From Actinokineospora auranticolor (GTDB lineage Bacteria; Actinomycetota; Actinomycetes; Mycobacteriales; Pseudonocardiaceae): a stretch of DNA of 64,000 bases. Positions 1 to 10,410 of the stretch are shown here, piece after piece. The notes below the pieces were generated by a model. The model was not told where the DNA came from and did not search any database. It saw only the letters and a list, made by a program, of their open reading frames with translations. Location of the stretch: assembly GCF_002934265.1 (NCBI RefSeq), contig NZ_PTIX01000002.1:248001-312000 (forward strand). Reading direction: 5' to 3'. Numbering within the stretch: position 1 is the first letter of the stretch; each line of letters begins with the position of its first letter. The translations under genes were made by a program, and so were the position numbers.

Positions 1-518
1 GTGCCCCGGGTCAGCAGGTGGTCGGCCAGCCACTGCACGCCCTCGATGTCGAGGTGGTTGGTCGGCTCGTCGAGCACCACCAGGTCCAGCTCGCGCACCA
101 GCGCGGCGGCCAGCGACACCCGGCGCCGCTCGCCGCCGGACATGGTGGCGACCGGGCTGTCCAGGCCGAGGTCGGTTATTCCCAAACCGATCAGCACGGC
201 GCGGGCGCGCGGGTCGGCGGCCCACTGGTGCTCCTCGGTGATGCCCAGCGGGTCGAGGATGGCGGCCCTCGGGGTGTCGCCCGCCAGCTCGGTGCGCTGT
301 GTGACAACCGCCATGCGCAGGTCACGATTGCGACTCACGCGGCCGTCGTCGGCCGGTTCGAGGCCCGCCAGGACCTCCAGCAGCGTGGTCTTGCCGCCGC
401 CGTTGAGCCCGACCACGCCGATGCGGTCGCCCTGCCCGACACCGAGGGAGACCCCGTCGAGCAGCGGCCGCACGCCGAAGCTCTTGCTGACGCTCTCCAG
501 GTTGACCAGATTGGCCAT
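1..518 (-). CDS. ABC-F family ATPase (N-terminal part, cut by window edge)
   Basis: This is the first ABC module of a soluble, ribosome-associated ABC-F ATPase. The ATG is at 518, with a weak AGG upstream. The Walker A motif (GLNGGGKTT) is near residues 37-45, MSGGERRRVSLAAAL is the signature, and VVLDEPTNHLDIEG is the Walker B with the NHLD D-loop typical of ABC-F proteins. There are no membrane segments, and the family has none. The linker and second ABC module would lie left of position 1. It runs in the same direction as ispE but is separated from it by about 930 bp that includes the lipoprotein gene on the other strand. Whether it is EttA-like or a resistance-type ABC-F cannot be told from this fragment. 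Confidence 0.9.
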   Translation of the reverse strand, partial: MANLVNLESVSKSFGVRPLLDGVSLGVGQGDRIGVVGLNGGGKTTLLEVLAGLEPADDGRVSRNRDLRMAVVTQRTELAGDTPRAAILDPLGITEEHQWAADPRARAVLIGLGITDLGLDSPVATMSGGERRRVSLAAALVRELDLVVLDEPTNHLDIEGVQWLADHLLTRG

Positions 519-786
519 CTACCTGCACTTTCCCTCATGACGCGCGGCCGGATACCCGACAGCGTACCGAGCACGGCGACGGGCCCCGGTCACCGCGGTC
601 GACGAAACTCAAGTGGACGGTCGCAAGATCACATTCCCAGTTTTACCGAATATCCACCGCGCTTGTCCGGCAACGCAAGGTGATCGTTTTCCGGCTGCGC
701 GACGAGTTGGCCACAGAGCGTGTGATTCTTTTGACGTGGTAACAAAAATCGACTAATTACGACGTACAAGTTCGTCTGGAGGTCCA

Positions 787-1317
787 ATGTCTTATGTGCG
801 CCGGTCGGCGCGGTTCGCGGCTGCCATCGTGGCGGCGACCGTGTCGCTCACGGCTTGTTCGAGCGAGTCCGATGACACCGCTGCCGACGGAACCCGCGGG
901 GTGGGGCTCGGGCGGCACATCGAGATCCGCGCGGGGGGCAGCCCCGTGCTGGCGACCCTGTGGCTCGACAGCGTGCAGGCGGTGAACTGCACCGAACCGG
1001 GCAGTCTGCCGCCCAACAACGGCCACTACCTGGCCGCGACGATCGTGCTGCAGACCAGCGAGGCGTACCAACCGGACTCCGGCTGGTGGATGAGCGCCGA
1101 GGACTTCACCACGGAGAACGGCGAGGGCAAGCAGACCGGCAAGGGGATCATCACCTCGTGCCTGCCCAAGCACCGCTACCTGCCGGACGACTTCTACCTC
1201 AACGACTCCGGCTACTACGGCATCGTCCTGATCGACTCGGCCAGTGAGCACGGCACCCTGACCTACAAGCCGCGCAACCTGCCGACAGACGTACCCGGCT
1301 GGCACTGGAAGTACTGA
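787..1317 (+). CDS. Small secreted lipoprotein of unknown function
   Basis: A 176-residue protein with an N-terminal Arg-rich segment, a hydrophobic stretch and the lipobox LTAC, with Cys24 as the predicted lipidated residue, followed by a Ser/Asp-rich linker. It should be exported and anchored to the outer face of the membrane. A GGAGG ribosome site lies just upstream of the ATG. The mature part contains two Cys (in AVNCTEP and TSCLPKH) that could form a disulfide, and it ends in an aromatic GWHWKY. The beta-rich look recalls DUF4352-type lipoproteins, but I cannot assign a family. It stands alone between two leftward genes. Confidence 0.8.
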   Translation: MSYVRRSARFAAAIVAATVSLTACSSESDDTAADGTRGVGLGRHIEIRAGGSPVLATLWLDSVQAVNCTEPGSLPPNNGHYLAATIVLQTSEAYQPDSGWWMSAEDFTTENGEGKQTGKGIITSCLPKHRYLPDDFYLNDSGYYGIVLIDSASEHGTLTYKPRNLPTDVPGWHWKY

Positions 1318-1446
1318 GGCACTTCCGCCCGCCACCCACCCCCACCCGGCACCGTTCCCGACCTGGCGAGCCCGGGTGGCGTGAGCCGCAGGCACGGACG
1401 TCTGAACCGCGACCGGCCTGCCCCCAGTCGTCCGGTCCAGCCCCGC

Positions 1447-2412
1447 TCAGGCGTGTGCCTCGGGCGGGGCCGGGCGGGGCGCCTCCTCGGTGCTGACCAC
1501 CTTGGCGCCGGGCACCGGCCCGTGTGCCACCCGGACGGTCCGGCAGACACCGGCGCCGGAGAGTTCAGCCGCCACGCGCAGCGCGGATTCGGCGTCCTCG
1601 CACAGGAACGCGCAAGTGGGGCCGGAACCCGAAACGGTGCCCGCGAGGGCACCCGCGGTCACCCCGGCGCGCAACGTGCGGCGCAGGCCCGGTCGCAGCG
1701 ACACCGCGGCGGCCTGCAAGTCATTGCCCAACAACAAAGCCAATTGGCGTGGGTCCCCCGTGGCCAGTGCCTCTAGTACGGGCTCCACCTCACCGATGCG
1801 CGGCGGGTCGCCGTCCTCGCGCAACCGGTCGAGTTCGCCGAACACCTTCGGGGTGGACAGTCCACGCCGGTCGAACGCGAGCACCCAGTGGAACGTGTGC
1901 CTGGCCAGCACCGGCACCAGCCGCTCACCCCGCCCGGTACCCAGCGCCGTGCCACCGTGCAGGGTGAAGGGGACGTCGCTGCCGATCCGCGCGGCGATCT
2001 TGGCCAGCTCGTCGCGGCCGATCTCCAGCTTCCACAGCGCGGCCAGCCCGACCAGGGTCGCCGCCGCGTCGGCGCTGCCGCCCGCCATGCCGCCCGCGAC
2101 CGGGATGCCCTTGCGGATGACGATGCGCACCTTAGGCTCGTCGACGTCGCGGCCGACGTGCGCGGCCAACTCCTGCACGGCCCGCCAGGCGAGGTTGCTC
2201 GGCCCGGTCGGCACCGAATCGGCGCCTTCGCCGTGCACCTCGACCCCGGGCTCGTCGGTCACCGCGACGGTGACCTCGTCGGTGAGCGAGAGCGCCTGGA
2301 AGATGGTGGCCAGGTCGTGGTAGCCGTCCGGGCGCAGGTCACCGACCGCGAGGTGCAGGTTGACCTTGGACGGCACGCGGACGGTCACCGGGGGAGGCAC
2401 GACAGCGAGCAC
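1447..2412 (-). CDS. ispE: 4-(cytidine 5'-diphospho)-2-C-methyl-D-erythritol kinase
   Basis: A GHMP-family kinase of the non-mevalonate isoprenoid pathway that phosphorylates CDP-ME at the 2-hydroxyl. The first motif (VPSKVNLHL, about residues 13-21), the substrate region RPDGYHDL and the glycine-rich ATP loop [11 protein letters not shown] (about 107-117) are all intact. The C-terminal GHMP motif is also visible ([10 protein letters not shown]). I chose GTG at 2412 because AAGGTG sits five bases upstream; a TTG at 2415 is in frame. The length (321 aa) is normal. Gene order relative to rsmA and rpfB matches other actinobacteria, except that a metN-like gene lies between ispE and rsmA here. 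Confidence 0.95.
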   Translation of the reverse strand: MLAVVPPPVTVRVPSKVNLHLAVGDLRPDGYHDLATIFQALSLTDEVTVAVTDEPGVEVHGEGADSVPTGPSNLAWRAVQELAAHVGRDVDEPKVRIVIRKGIPVAGGMAGGSADAAATLVGLAALWKLEIGRDELAKIAARIGSDVPFTLHGGTALGTGRGERLVPVLARHTFHWVLAFDRRGLSTPKVFGELDRLREDGDPPRIGEVEPVLEALATGDPRQLALLLGNDLQAAAVSLRPGLRRTLRAGVTAGALAGTVSGSGPTCAFLCEDAESALRVAAELSGAGVCRTVRVAHGPVPGAKVVSTEEAPRPAPPEAHA

Positions 2413-2424
2413 CAACCCACCTTA

Positions 2425-2498
2425 CTGTGACACGGCCTTGGGTCCGCCAAGGCGGCGAGAGCTGTGACACGGCCCCGGCTCCGCCGAGGCGGCGAGAT
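2425..2498. repeat. Two tandem 37-bp imperfect repeats upstream of ispE
   Basis: Each 37-bp unit begins CTGTGACACGGCC and ends GGCGGCGAGA. The units start at 2425 and 2462. In between, each carries a small inverted repeat (CCTTGG/CCAAGG in the first unit, CCCCGG/CCGAGG in the second). The unit nearest ispE begins only 12 bp from its start codon, so the repeats lie in the ispE leader or promoter. Confidence 0.7.
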
Positions 2499-2560
2499 CG
2501 CGCAGGTTGCTCAGGGTCGATCAAGCAGCCGCCGCGATGCCCTGGGAGCACGAACACGCG

Positions 2561-2591
2561 CGAGGGGCGCCCCCGGTGGGAGCGCCCCTCG
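2561..2591 (-). terminator. Hairpin terminator downstream of the metN-like gene
   Basis: CGAGGGGCGC (2561-2570) pairs perfectly with GCGCCCCTCG (2582-2591) around an 11-base loop. It lies 39 bp past the metN-like stop codon. The T-run (TCGTTTTCG) is on the + strand side, so the usual U-tract is not on the metN transcript; it may work as a GC-rich, U-poor terminator. Confidence 0.6.
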
Positions 2592-2629
2592 TCGTTTTCG
2601 CCTGTTCGCGTTCCGGCGGACCGGCCTGG

Positions 2630-3643
2630 TCAGGCGGCGGCTGCGATGCCGTGGAGGCCGGAAACGCGCTGGCGGACCAGGCCGCCGCGCTCGGCGATCC
2701 AGCCCAGGGCGGCGTCGGCGTGGCCACCGGAGACGCCCAGCAGGAAGCGGGCCACCGGGGTCTCGCCGATGCGGGTCAGGCCGCCGCCGATCACCGAGAT
2801 CGCCGCGCCGTAGCGGGCGGTGGCCTCGGGCAGCAGCGCGCCGACGGCGGCGAAGCCGACCAGCACCACCTCGGCGACGCGGTCGTGCCCGGCCGCGGCC
2901 TCCTCCGGCGCGTCGATGGCGGGCAGCAGCTCGCGGGCGACGCGGCTGGTCGGGTCCTGGACCAGGGCGAGCAGGTTGCCGCGCTCGGTGACCTTGCCGG
3001 ACTCCAGCAGCGCGACGTCGTCGGCGATGCGGCGCACCACGCCCGCGTCGCTGGTGACCACCAGCACGGTCGCGCCCAGCTCGGCGCGGGCCCGGTCGAG
3101 CACGGTCAGCACGCCCGCGGCGGCGTCGGTGCCCAGCTCGTGGGTGGGGTCGTCGGCCAGCAGCAGGCCGGGGTCGCCGACCAGGGCGCGGGCGACCTCG
3201 ACCCGGGCGCGCTGGCCGGGGGTCAGGGTGTCGGGGTAGCGGGCGGCCTTGTCGGTGAGGCCGATCAGGTCGAGCAGCTTGCCGACCTTCTCCCGCCGCT
3301 GCGGGCCGTCGACACCGGCCTGCTCCAGCGGGAGCGCGATGTTGCCCGCGGCGGTGCGCTGCGGGAGGAGTTCGCCCTTGGCAACCACGCCGATGCGGCG
3401 GCGCGCGGCGCGCAGCCTGCGCGGGTCGAGGGCGGCGGTGTTGAACCCGTCGACGCGGATGACACCGCTGTCGGGGCGCTCCTGGAGCGCGACGAGTCTG
3501 GCCAGTGTGGACTTCCCGGAACCGGAGGGGCCGACGACACCGGTGATCGTGCCGGTGGGCACTTCGAGGGTGACGTCGTCAAGCGCGACGACGGGGCCGG
3601 TGTTGCCCCAGAAGGACTTGCTCAGGTTCTCGACGGTGATCAC
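2630..3643 (-). CDS. MetN-like ABC protein with NIL domain and degenerate ATPase motifs
   Basis: This resembles the ATP-binding subunit of the methionine importer MetNIQ, with an ABC domain (residues 1-230) and a C-terminal methionine-sensing NIL domain (about 255-330). Walker A is intact (GPSGSGKST, 38-46), but the other motor motifs have changed. The Q-loop Gln is Lys89, the signature reads LTPGQ (140-144), Walker B is LLLADD with Asp in place of the catalytic Glu, the D-loop is HELG, and the switch His is Ser198. No metI permease or metQ binding protein is adjacent. The start is GTG with GGAG nine bases upstream. A SAM-I-type riboswitch and a short leader peptide precede it. It could be a poorly active transporter subunit or a regulator that uses the NIL domain. 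Confidence 0.8.
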   Translation of the reverse strand: MITVENLSKSFWGNTGPVVALDDVTLEVPTGTITGVVGPSGSGKSTLARLVALQERPDSGVIRVDGFNTAALDPRRLRAARRRIGVVAKGELLPQRTAAGNIALPLEQAGVDGPQRREKVGKLLDLIGLTDKAARYPDTLTPGQRARVEVARALVGDPGLLLADDPTHELGTDAAAGVLTVLDRARAELGATVLVVTSDAGVVRRIADDVALLESGKVTERGNLLALVQDPTSRVARELLPAIDAPEEAAAGHDRVAEVVLVGFAAVGALLPEATARYGAAISVIGGGLTRIGETPVARFLLGVSGGHADAALGWIAERGGLVRQRVSGLHGIAAAA

Positions 3644-3762
3644 GGTTCTGCTCCAAGCTGGCGCGGCGGCATGCCGAAGGATCGGCTCAAGTCCGGTCAG
3701 GACTGTCCGATGTGGTGGTGAAAGGGGTGTCGAAGACGTGGTGCTGCGCGAAAATCAGCTAG

Positions 3763-3837
3763 CTACGCCATGCGACGACATGCCGTCACGGTCCGCCTGC
3801 ACTGGTCGATGACCCGCCGTGAGGTGAGGATCCGCAT
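3763..3837 (-). CDS. 24-residue leader peptide upstream of the metN-like gene
   Basis: The open frame runs ATG (3837) to TAG (3763). It begins MRILTSRRVIDQCRR and ends TACRRMA, with two Cys. The Leu-Thr/Ser-x-Arg-Arg-x-Val-Asp pattern followed by Cys is the one I know from short actinobacterial leader peptides upstream of sulfur-metabolism genes, thought to sense cysteine by ribosome stalling. A GGAGGAG ribosome site lies about 11 bases upstream and overlaps the 3' arm of the riboswitch P1 stem. The leader ends about 120 nt before metN. Too short for default gene callers; the assignment rests on the motif and the context. Confidence 0.65.
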   Translation of the reverse strand: MRILTSRRVIDQCRRTVTACRRMA

Positions 3838-3852
3838 CACTTTCTCAACTCC

Positions 3853-3938
3853 TCCATCGCTCCTGGCGGTAGCACCTGCCCGCGATGGGTGGTTGCTGCG
3901 GCGTCAACGAGCCAGGTCTCTCAGCCGCTCAGGATGGA
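3853..3938 (-). promoter_or_regulatory. SAM-I-family (S-box clan) riboswitch
   Basis: Read on the minus strand. P1 pairs TCCATC (3938-3933) with GATGGA (3858-3853). P2 pairs GCGGC with GCCGC and encloses TGAGAGACCTGGCTCG. It is followed by the conserved AGCAACC and then AGGTGCTACC. The loop ACCTGG can pair with CCAGG downstream of the AGGTGCTA segment, as in the SAM-I pseudoknot. At 86 nt it is short and I see no P4, so it may belong to the SAM-IV or SAM-I/IV variant rather than classic SAM-I. Its position before a methionine-transport-type gene fits. The 3' arm of P1 runs into the leader-peptide ribosome site, suggesting SAM-dependent masking of translation. Confidence 0.8.
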
Positions 3939-4048
3939 TCGCTCACAGAGTAGACCCGACCGGGACCACCAAAAGCAAGTACGAGCGGTCAAGATGGGGT
4001 TTGACGTTCCGCACGTCACACGGAGGGAGTAGTGCTCGTGTGACGGGA

Positions 4049-4906
4049 CTACGACAAGCGTGTGAACGCCTGGGCTATCCGGACGTAGTCCCGTACCGAC
4101 AATTGCTCGCCCCTCAGACCGGGGTCCACCCCAGCCTCGACCAGTGCGCGCTCGGCTACCGCCGGTGACCCGGCCAGGCCAGCGAGCGCCGCGCGCAGGG
4201 TCTTGCGCCGCTGTGCGAAGGCGGAGTCCACGACCTTGAAGACCTCGGCCCGCGCCACCCCGGTGGGGACTTCGCGGCGCTTGAGGAGGACGAGCGCGGA
4301 GTCGACGTTGGGCACCGGCCAGAAAACCGAACGCGACACGGTGGCGACCCGGCGCGCCTCGGCGTACCAGGCGACCTTGACGCTGGGCACGCCGTAGACG
4401 CGGCTGCCGGGGCCCGCGGCCATCCGGTCGGCGACCTCGGCCTGGACCATGACCAGGACCGTGCGCAGGCTGGGCACCTCGGCCAGCAGGTGCAGCACGA
4501 CGGGGACGGCGACGTTGTAGGGCAGGTTCGCCACCAGCGCGGTGGGCTCGCCGAGCTGCTCGCGGGCCACGCGCATGGCGTCGGCGTGGATGACGGTCAG
4601 GTTGCCCGCCAGCTCGGGCGCCCGATCCGCGGCGGTCTGCGGGAGGCGCTCGGCGAGGACCGGGTCGAGTTCGACGGCGACGACGCGCTCGCAGGCCGGG
4701 AGCAGGGCCAGGGTCAGGGAGCCGAGTCCGGGGCCGACCTCGAGGACGACGTCGTCCGGCGTGAGGTCCGCGGTGGCGACGATGCGGCGGACGGTGTTGG
4801 GATCGTGCACGAAGTTCTGGCCCAGTTTCTTCGTGGGGCGCACGTCGAGTTCGTCGGCGAGCCTGCGGATGTCCGCGGGGCCGAGGAGTGCTGCCGATCC
4901 GGTCAC
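4049..4906 (-). CDS. rsmA: 16S rRNA dimethyladenosine transferase
   Basis: KsgA/RsmA dimethylates the two adjacent adenines in the 3'-terminal hairpin of 16S rRNA, using S-adenosylmethionine. The RNA-binding start [13 protein letters not shown] (about 25-37), SAM motif [17 protein letters not shown] (54-69), acidic motif AVELD and catalytic NLPY (127-130) are all present, as is the C-terminal helical domain with [12 protein letters not shown]. The length of 285 residues is normal. It follows rpfB on the same strand with a strong hairpin between them, a conserved actinobacterial order. Confidence 0.96.
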   Translation of the reverse strand: MTGSAALLGPADIRRLADELDVRPTKKLGQNFVHDPNTVRRIVATADLTPDDVVLEVGPGLGSLTLALLPACERVVAVELDPVLAERLPQTAADRAPELAGNLTVIHADAMRVAREQLGEPTALVANLPYNVAVPVVLHLLAEVPSLRTVLVMVQAEVADRMAAGPGSRVYGVPSVKVAWYAEARRVATVSRSVFWPVPNVDSALVLLKRREVPTGVARAEVFKVVDSAFAQRRKTLRAALAGLAGSPAVAERALVEAGVDPGLRGEQLSVRDYVRIAQAFTRLS

Positions 4907-5021
4907 CTCCGAAAGGTTACGGGACCGGGGCGCCCGGCTAATCCGCGGCTCCTGGCGAAGCGAACCGAGAGCGCCCGCGATAAACCCTTCACGTTCACCG
5001 CGAATATCGTTTCCGCCTGAA

Positions 5022-5067
5022 CGAAAAGACCGCCGGTGCCCGAGGTGGGCGACCGGCGGTCTTTTCG
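5022..5067 (-). terminator. Strong hairpin terminator after rpfB
   Basis: CGAAAAGACCGCCGGT (5022-5037) pairs perfectly with ACCGGCGGTCTTTTCG (5052-5067). This gives a 16-bp stem flanked by A and T runs on both strands, 24 bp past the rpfB stop. It should end rpfB transcription and may lower read-through into rsmA. Confidence 0.85.
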
Positions 5068-5090
5068 AACTCCTGGCGGGGTTTTCCCGA

Positions 5091-6948
<1,858 letters not shown>

Positions 6949-7800
6949 TCACTCACCGCTCGCAAGGTCAGATGTCACGGAGCGCAGTCGGAACACGCGG
7001 TCCGCGGTGGCGGACACCGCACCCGCCAGCTCCGCGACGTCGTCACCGCGCAGCGCCGCGAGGTCGCGCAGCGTGTACGCGGCGCAGTACGGCTCGTTGG
7101 GCCGACCGCGGAACGGGTGCGGGGTGAGGAACGGCGCGTCGGTCTCCACCAGCAGCTGCTCGACGGGCGTGTACGCCGCCGCCTCGCGCAGCGCGGCCGC
7201 GTTCCGGAAAGTCACCGGGCCGGCGAAGGACAGCACGAATCCGCGTTCCACGCACGCTTTCGCGAACTCGAGATCGCCGGAGAAGCAGTGGAAGACGACC
7301 TGTTCCGGCGCGCCTTCCTCGGTGAGGATGCGCAGCACGTCCGCGTGCGCGTCCCGGTCGTGGATCATCAGCGGCTTGCCGACCCGCTTGGCGAGGTCGA
7401 TGTGCCAGCGGAACGCCGCGTGCTGCGCCTCGGGCGGCGAGTAGTCCCAGTAGTAGTCGAGCCCGGTCTCGCCGACCGCGACGACCCGGGGCGCCCGCGC
7501 CAGCTCCTCCAGCGCGGACTTCTCAGCCTCGCCGAAGGTCGAGGTGCGGGTCGGGTGGACCGCGACGGCGGCGAACACCCGGTCGTCCCAAGTGGACGCT
7601 TCGGCCGCCCACCGAGCGGAGGCGAGGTCGTCGGCGACCGTGATCACCCGGTCCACACCGGCCGCCGCCGCGCGATCGAGCATTGTGGACACCTCGGCGG
7701 AATCCTTGGCACCGCAGGCGTCCAGGTGCGTGTGCGCGTCGACCACCGGCGCCGGGAGTGGCTCCGGCACCGGCGGTCGCTCGCCTCTGCGGGGTGTCAC
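6949..7800 (-). CDS. tatD: TatD-family metal-dependent hydrolase
   Basis: A TIM-barrel amidohydrolase-fold enzyme; family members act as metal-dependent DNases. The first metal site DAHTHLD, the [10 protein letters not shown] Glu region, [17 protein letters not shown] and [20 protein letters not shown] are all present. A longer frame reaches 7818, but GTG at 7800 overlaps the metG stop as GTGA, so translational coupling to metG is likely and I use that start (283 aa). The metG-tatD-rpfB order is shared with mycobacteria. Confidence 0.93.
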   Translation of the reverse strand: MTPRRGERPPVPEPLPAPVVDAHTHLDACGAKDSAEVSTMLDRAAAAGVDRVITVADDLASARWAAEASTWDDRVFAAVAVHPTRTSTFGEAEKSALEELARAPRVVAVGETGLDYYWDYSPPEAQHAAFRWHIDLAKRVGKPLMIHDRDAHADVLRILTEEGAPEQVVFHCFSGDLEFAKACVERGFVLSFAGPVTFRNAAALREAAAYTPVEQLLVETDAPFLTPHPFRGRPNEPYCAAYTLRDLAALRGDDVAELAGAVSATADRVFRLRSVTSDLASGE

Positions 7801-9587
7801 TTGGTGATCGGCGCCCACTCCGGACCGGTCTCGCCGAGCTCCGGGTCGAGCTTGGCGAACAGCGGCTCCGGCTTGTCCAGCGGCCTGCCGACCTCGATCT
7901 CGGTCGACTCCCAGCGCGCGGCCTCACCCGCGTAGTCACCGGTCAGGATCGGGTAGCTGATCTCCGGGTGGTCGAGGTCGTCGACCTCCTTGAGCTCCGG
8001 CTGCGCCGCCCACACGCCCTTGCCGCCGAGCAGCTCGTGCACCTTCTGCGCCGAGTGCGGCAGGAACGGGGTGAGCAGGGTGTTCGCGTCCGAGACCACC
8101 TGCAGCGCGGTGTGCAGGATGGTGTCGCGGCGCTCCGGGTCGTCCTTGCGCTTCCAGGGCTCCTCGTCGGAGAGGTACTTGTTCGCCGCGCCGACCAGCC
8201 GCATCGCCTCGGACGCGGCTGCCTTGAAGCGGGACCGGCGCAGGTTGGCGCCGATGGTGTCGAACGCGGCCCTGGACTGGGCCTTGAGCTGCTCGTCGGC
8301 GGCGGTCGGCGCGGTCGGCCGGGGCACGGCGCCGACGTTCTTGTGCGCCATCGAGATGGACCGGTTGACCAGGTTGCCCCACTCGTTGGCCAGCTCGAAG
8401 TTGGTGCGGCGGACGAACTCGTCCCAGGTGAAGTCGGTGTCCTGGTTCTCCGGGCCCGCGATGGAGATGAAGTACCGCAGCGGGTCCGGCCCGAACTGCT
8501 TGAGGAAGTCCCGGACGTAGATGACCGTGCCGCGCGAGGTGGAGAACTTCGACCCGCTCATGGTCAGGAACTCGCTGGAGACGATCTCCGTGGGCAGCGC
8601 CAGGTCGCCGAGCGAGCCGGTGGTGCCGCCCTTGTCGCCGCGGCCGTTCTGGCCGAGCAGCATGGCGGGCCAGATCAGCGAGTGGAAGACGATGTTGTCC
8701 TTGCCCATGAAGTAGTAGCCCTGGGCCGGGTCGGTCCAGAACTCCTTCCAGGCGTCCTTGTCACCGGTCCGGCGGGCCCACTCGACGCTGGCGGACAGGT
8801 AGCCGACGACCGCGTCGAACCACACGTAGAACCGCTTCATCGGCAGGTCGCGCCAGCCGTCGAGGGGGACGGGCACGCCCCACTCGAGGTCGCGGGTGAT
8901 GGCCCGGGGGCGCAGGTCGGAGACCAGGTTCGTGGCGAACTTGAGCACGTTCGGCCGCCACTCGGTGCGCGTGGACAGCCAGCTGCCCAGGCTCTCGGAG
9001 ACCGCGGGCAGGTCGAGGAACAGGTGCTCGGTCTCGACGAACTTCGGCGTCTCGCCGTTGATCCGCGAGCGCGGGTTCTTCAGGTCGATCGGGTCGAGCT
9101 GGTTGCCGCAGTTGTCGCACTGGTCGCCGCGCGCGCCGTCGTAACCGCAGATGGGGCAGGTGCCCTCGATGTAGCGGTCGGGCAGCGTGCGGCCGGTGGA
9201 GGGGCTGATGGCGCCCATCTGCGTCTTGGACTGCACGTAGCCGTTGCGGTGCAGGGCGAGGAACAGCTCCTGCACCACCTGGTAGTGGTTGCCGGTGGTG
9301 GTGCGGGTGAACAGGTCGTAGGACAGCCCGAGCCCGTGCAGGTCCTCGACGATGACCCGGTTGTACTTGTCGACGAGCTGGCGGGCGGTCAGGCCCTCCT
9401 GGTCGGCCTGCACCTGGATGGGCGTGCCGTGCTCGTCGGTGCCGCTGACCATGAGCACCTTGTGCCCGGACATGCGCATGTAGCGGGAGAAGACGTCCGA
9501 GGGGACACCGAATCCGGAGACGTGACCGATATGGCGGGGGCCGTTGGCGTAGGGCCAGGCCACCGAGGTCAGCACGGGGGCGCTCAT
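7797..9587 (-). CDS. metG: Methionyl-tRNA synthetase
   Basis: Charges tRNA-Met with methionine. The protein is 596 residues from ATG at 9587 ([16 protein letters not shown]); the open frame continues 48 codons upstream, but those codons are Arg/Pro-rich and unlike the family. The HIGH motif appears as RHIGHVSG, the zinc knuckle has paired CxxC (CPIC and CDNC), and the KMSKS-like loop is GSKFSTSRG. The anticodon-binding helical domain follows. There is no C-terminal tRNA-binding EMAP domain, which fits the shorter bacterial class. The 3' end overlaps tatD by four bases. Confidence 0.96.
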   Translation of the reverse strand: MSAPVLTSVAWPYANGPRHIGHVSGFGVPSDVFSRYMRMSGHKVLMVSGTDEHGTPIQVQADQEGLTARQLVDKYNRVIVEDLHGLGLSYDLFTRTTTGNHYQVVQELFLALHRNGYVQSKTQMGAISPSTGRTLPDRYIEGTCPICGYDGARGDQCDNCGNQLDPIDLKNPRSRINGETPKFVETEHLFLDLPAVSESLGSWLSTRTEWRPNVLKFATNLVSDLRPRAITRDLEWGVPVPLDGWRDLPMKRFYVWFDAVVGYLSASVEWARRTGDKDAWKEFWTDPAQGYYFMGKDNIVFHSLIWPAMLLGQNGRGDKGGTTGSLGDLALPTEIVSSEFLTMSGSKFSTSRGTVIYVRDFLKQFGPDPLRYFISIAGPENQDTDFTWDEFVRRTNFELANEWGNLVNRSISMAHKNVGAVPRPTAPTAADEQLKAQSRAAFDTIGANLRRSRFKAAASEAMRLVGAANKYLSDEEPWKRKDDPERRDTILHTALQVVSDANTLLTPFLPHSAQKVHELLGGKGVWAAQPELKEVDDLDHPEISYPILTGDYAGEAARWESTEIEVGRPLDKPEPLFAKLDPELGETGPEWAPITK

Positions 9588-9774
9588 AGCGGCCAAGCGT
9601 ACGGAGGCCCGTGGACCGGGAACCACCGGGTTGCGCCCGACCCGCCCGCGGTCCGGGCGCGCTCGCTCGATCAGGTGAGGCCCCGCGGTCGGCGGGGCCG
9701 GTCCGGCGCGGCTCCGGCGGCGGAGCGCCACCTAATCTAAAACCGTCCAGGCGGTGCTGCGGTGTGGAGGTCCG

Positions 9775-10347
9775 ATGTCGGCCACGCGGATGTTGGTGCT
9801 CGGCGTGGTCTTCTGGGCCGGGAAGGCGCACGGGTACCAGCTGCGGGCGGAGCTGCTGAGCTGGCGGGCGGACAGCTGGGCGCGGGTCAAGCCCGGTTCG
9901 CTCTACCACGCCCTGCGCAAGGCCGTGGACGACGGGATGATGGTCGACTCCGTCGAGCCGGGGGACGGCGGGCCGGAGCGGACCGTCTACGCGGTGACCC
10001 CCGCGGGCCGGGTCGAGCTGGAGCGGCTGGTCCGCGCCGGGCTGAGCGTGCCCGGGGACCCGACGATGCTCAACGCGGCGGTGGCGATGTTGCCGGTGCT
10101 GCGGCGCGAGGTCGCGGTGGAGATGCTGCGGCAGCGGGTGGCGCGGTTGCGGATCCAGCTCGCCGAGTTGGAGTCGTGGCGGTCGGGCGGCGCGGGGGTC
10201 AAGCCGGAGCACGTCAACGAGCAGGCCGGGCTGTGGATCGGGCAGACGGTGGCCGACCTGGAGTGGGCCGAGGGGCTGATCGAGCGCATCGACGGGGGCG
10301 CCTACACGTTCGCCGTCGGCGACGAGCCGCCAGCTATTCAAATTTGA
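9775..10347 (+). CDS. PadR-family transcriptional repressor
   Basis: A 190-residue winged-helix regulator. The N-terminal PadR domain (ATRMLVLGVVFWAGKAHGYQLRAEL through TVYAVTPAGRVEL, residues 3-85) has the typical GSLYHALRKAVDDGM recognition helix region, and a long C-terminal dimerisation helix region follows. ATG at 9775 has GGAGG upstream; a frame extension to 9754 is less likely. Its last codons and stop lie inside a palindromic operator-like site, and a drug-efflux ABC pair follows immediately, so it probably represses that operon and perhaps itself. Confidence 0.9.
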   Translation: MSATRMLVLGVVFWAGKAHGYQLRAELLSWRADSWARVKPGSLYHALRKAVDDGMMVDSVEPGDGGPERTVYAVTPAGRVELERLVRAGLSVPGDPTMLNAAVAMLPVLRREVAVEMLRQRVARLRIQLAELESWRSGGAGVKPEHVNEQAGLWIGQTVADLEWAEGLIERIDGGAYTFAVGDEPPAIQI

Positions 10348-10401
10348 CTAGTAAACGCCGGGCGGGCCATCCTGCGTACGGCACTAGTCAAGTTTGAATA
10401 G
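10334..10401 (+). promoter_or_regulatory. Paired palindromic operators around the efflux promoter
   Basis: CTATTCAAATTTGACTAGT (10334-10352) is repeated in inverted form as ACTAGTCAAGTTTGAATAG (10383-10401), with one mismatch. The first copy has a perfect 10-bp core palindrome, TCAAATTTGA. TTGACT inside the first copy (10344-10349) with CATCCT 18 bases later makes a plausible promoter. One site would then cover the -35 box and the other the transcription start. The padR stop codon lies inside the first copy. The likely ligand is the PadR protein just upstream. Confidence 0.75.
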
Positions 10402-10410
10402 AGGTGACCC

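Noticed and set aside
9588-9731. A 48-codon N-terminal extension of metG
   Set aside because: Arg/Pro-rich, unlike any methionyl-tRNA synthetase start, and ATG 9587 gives the standard N-terminus.
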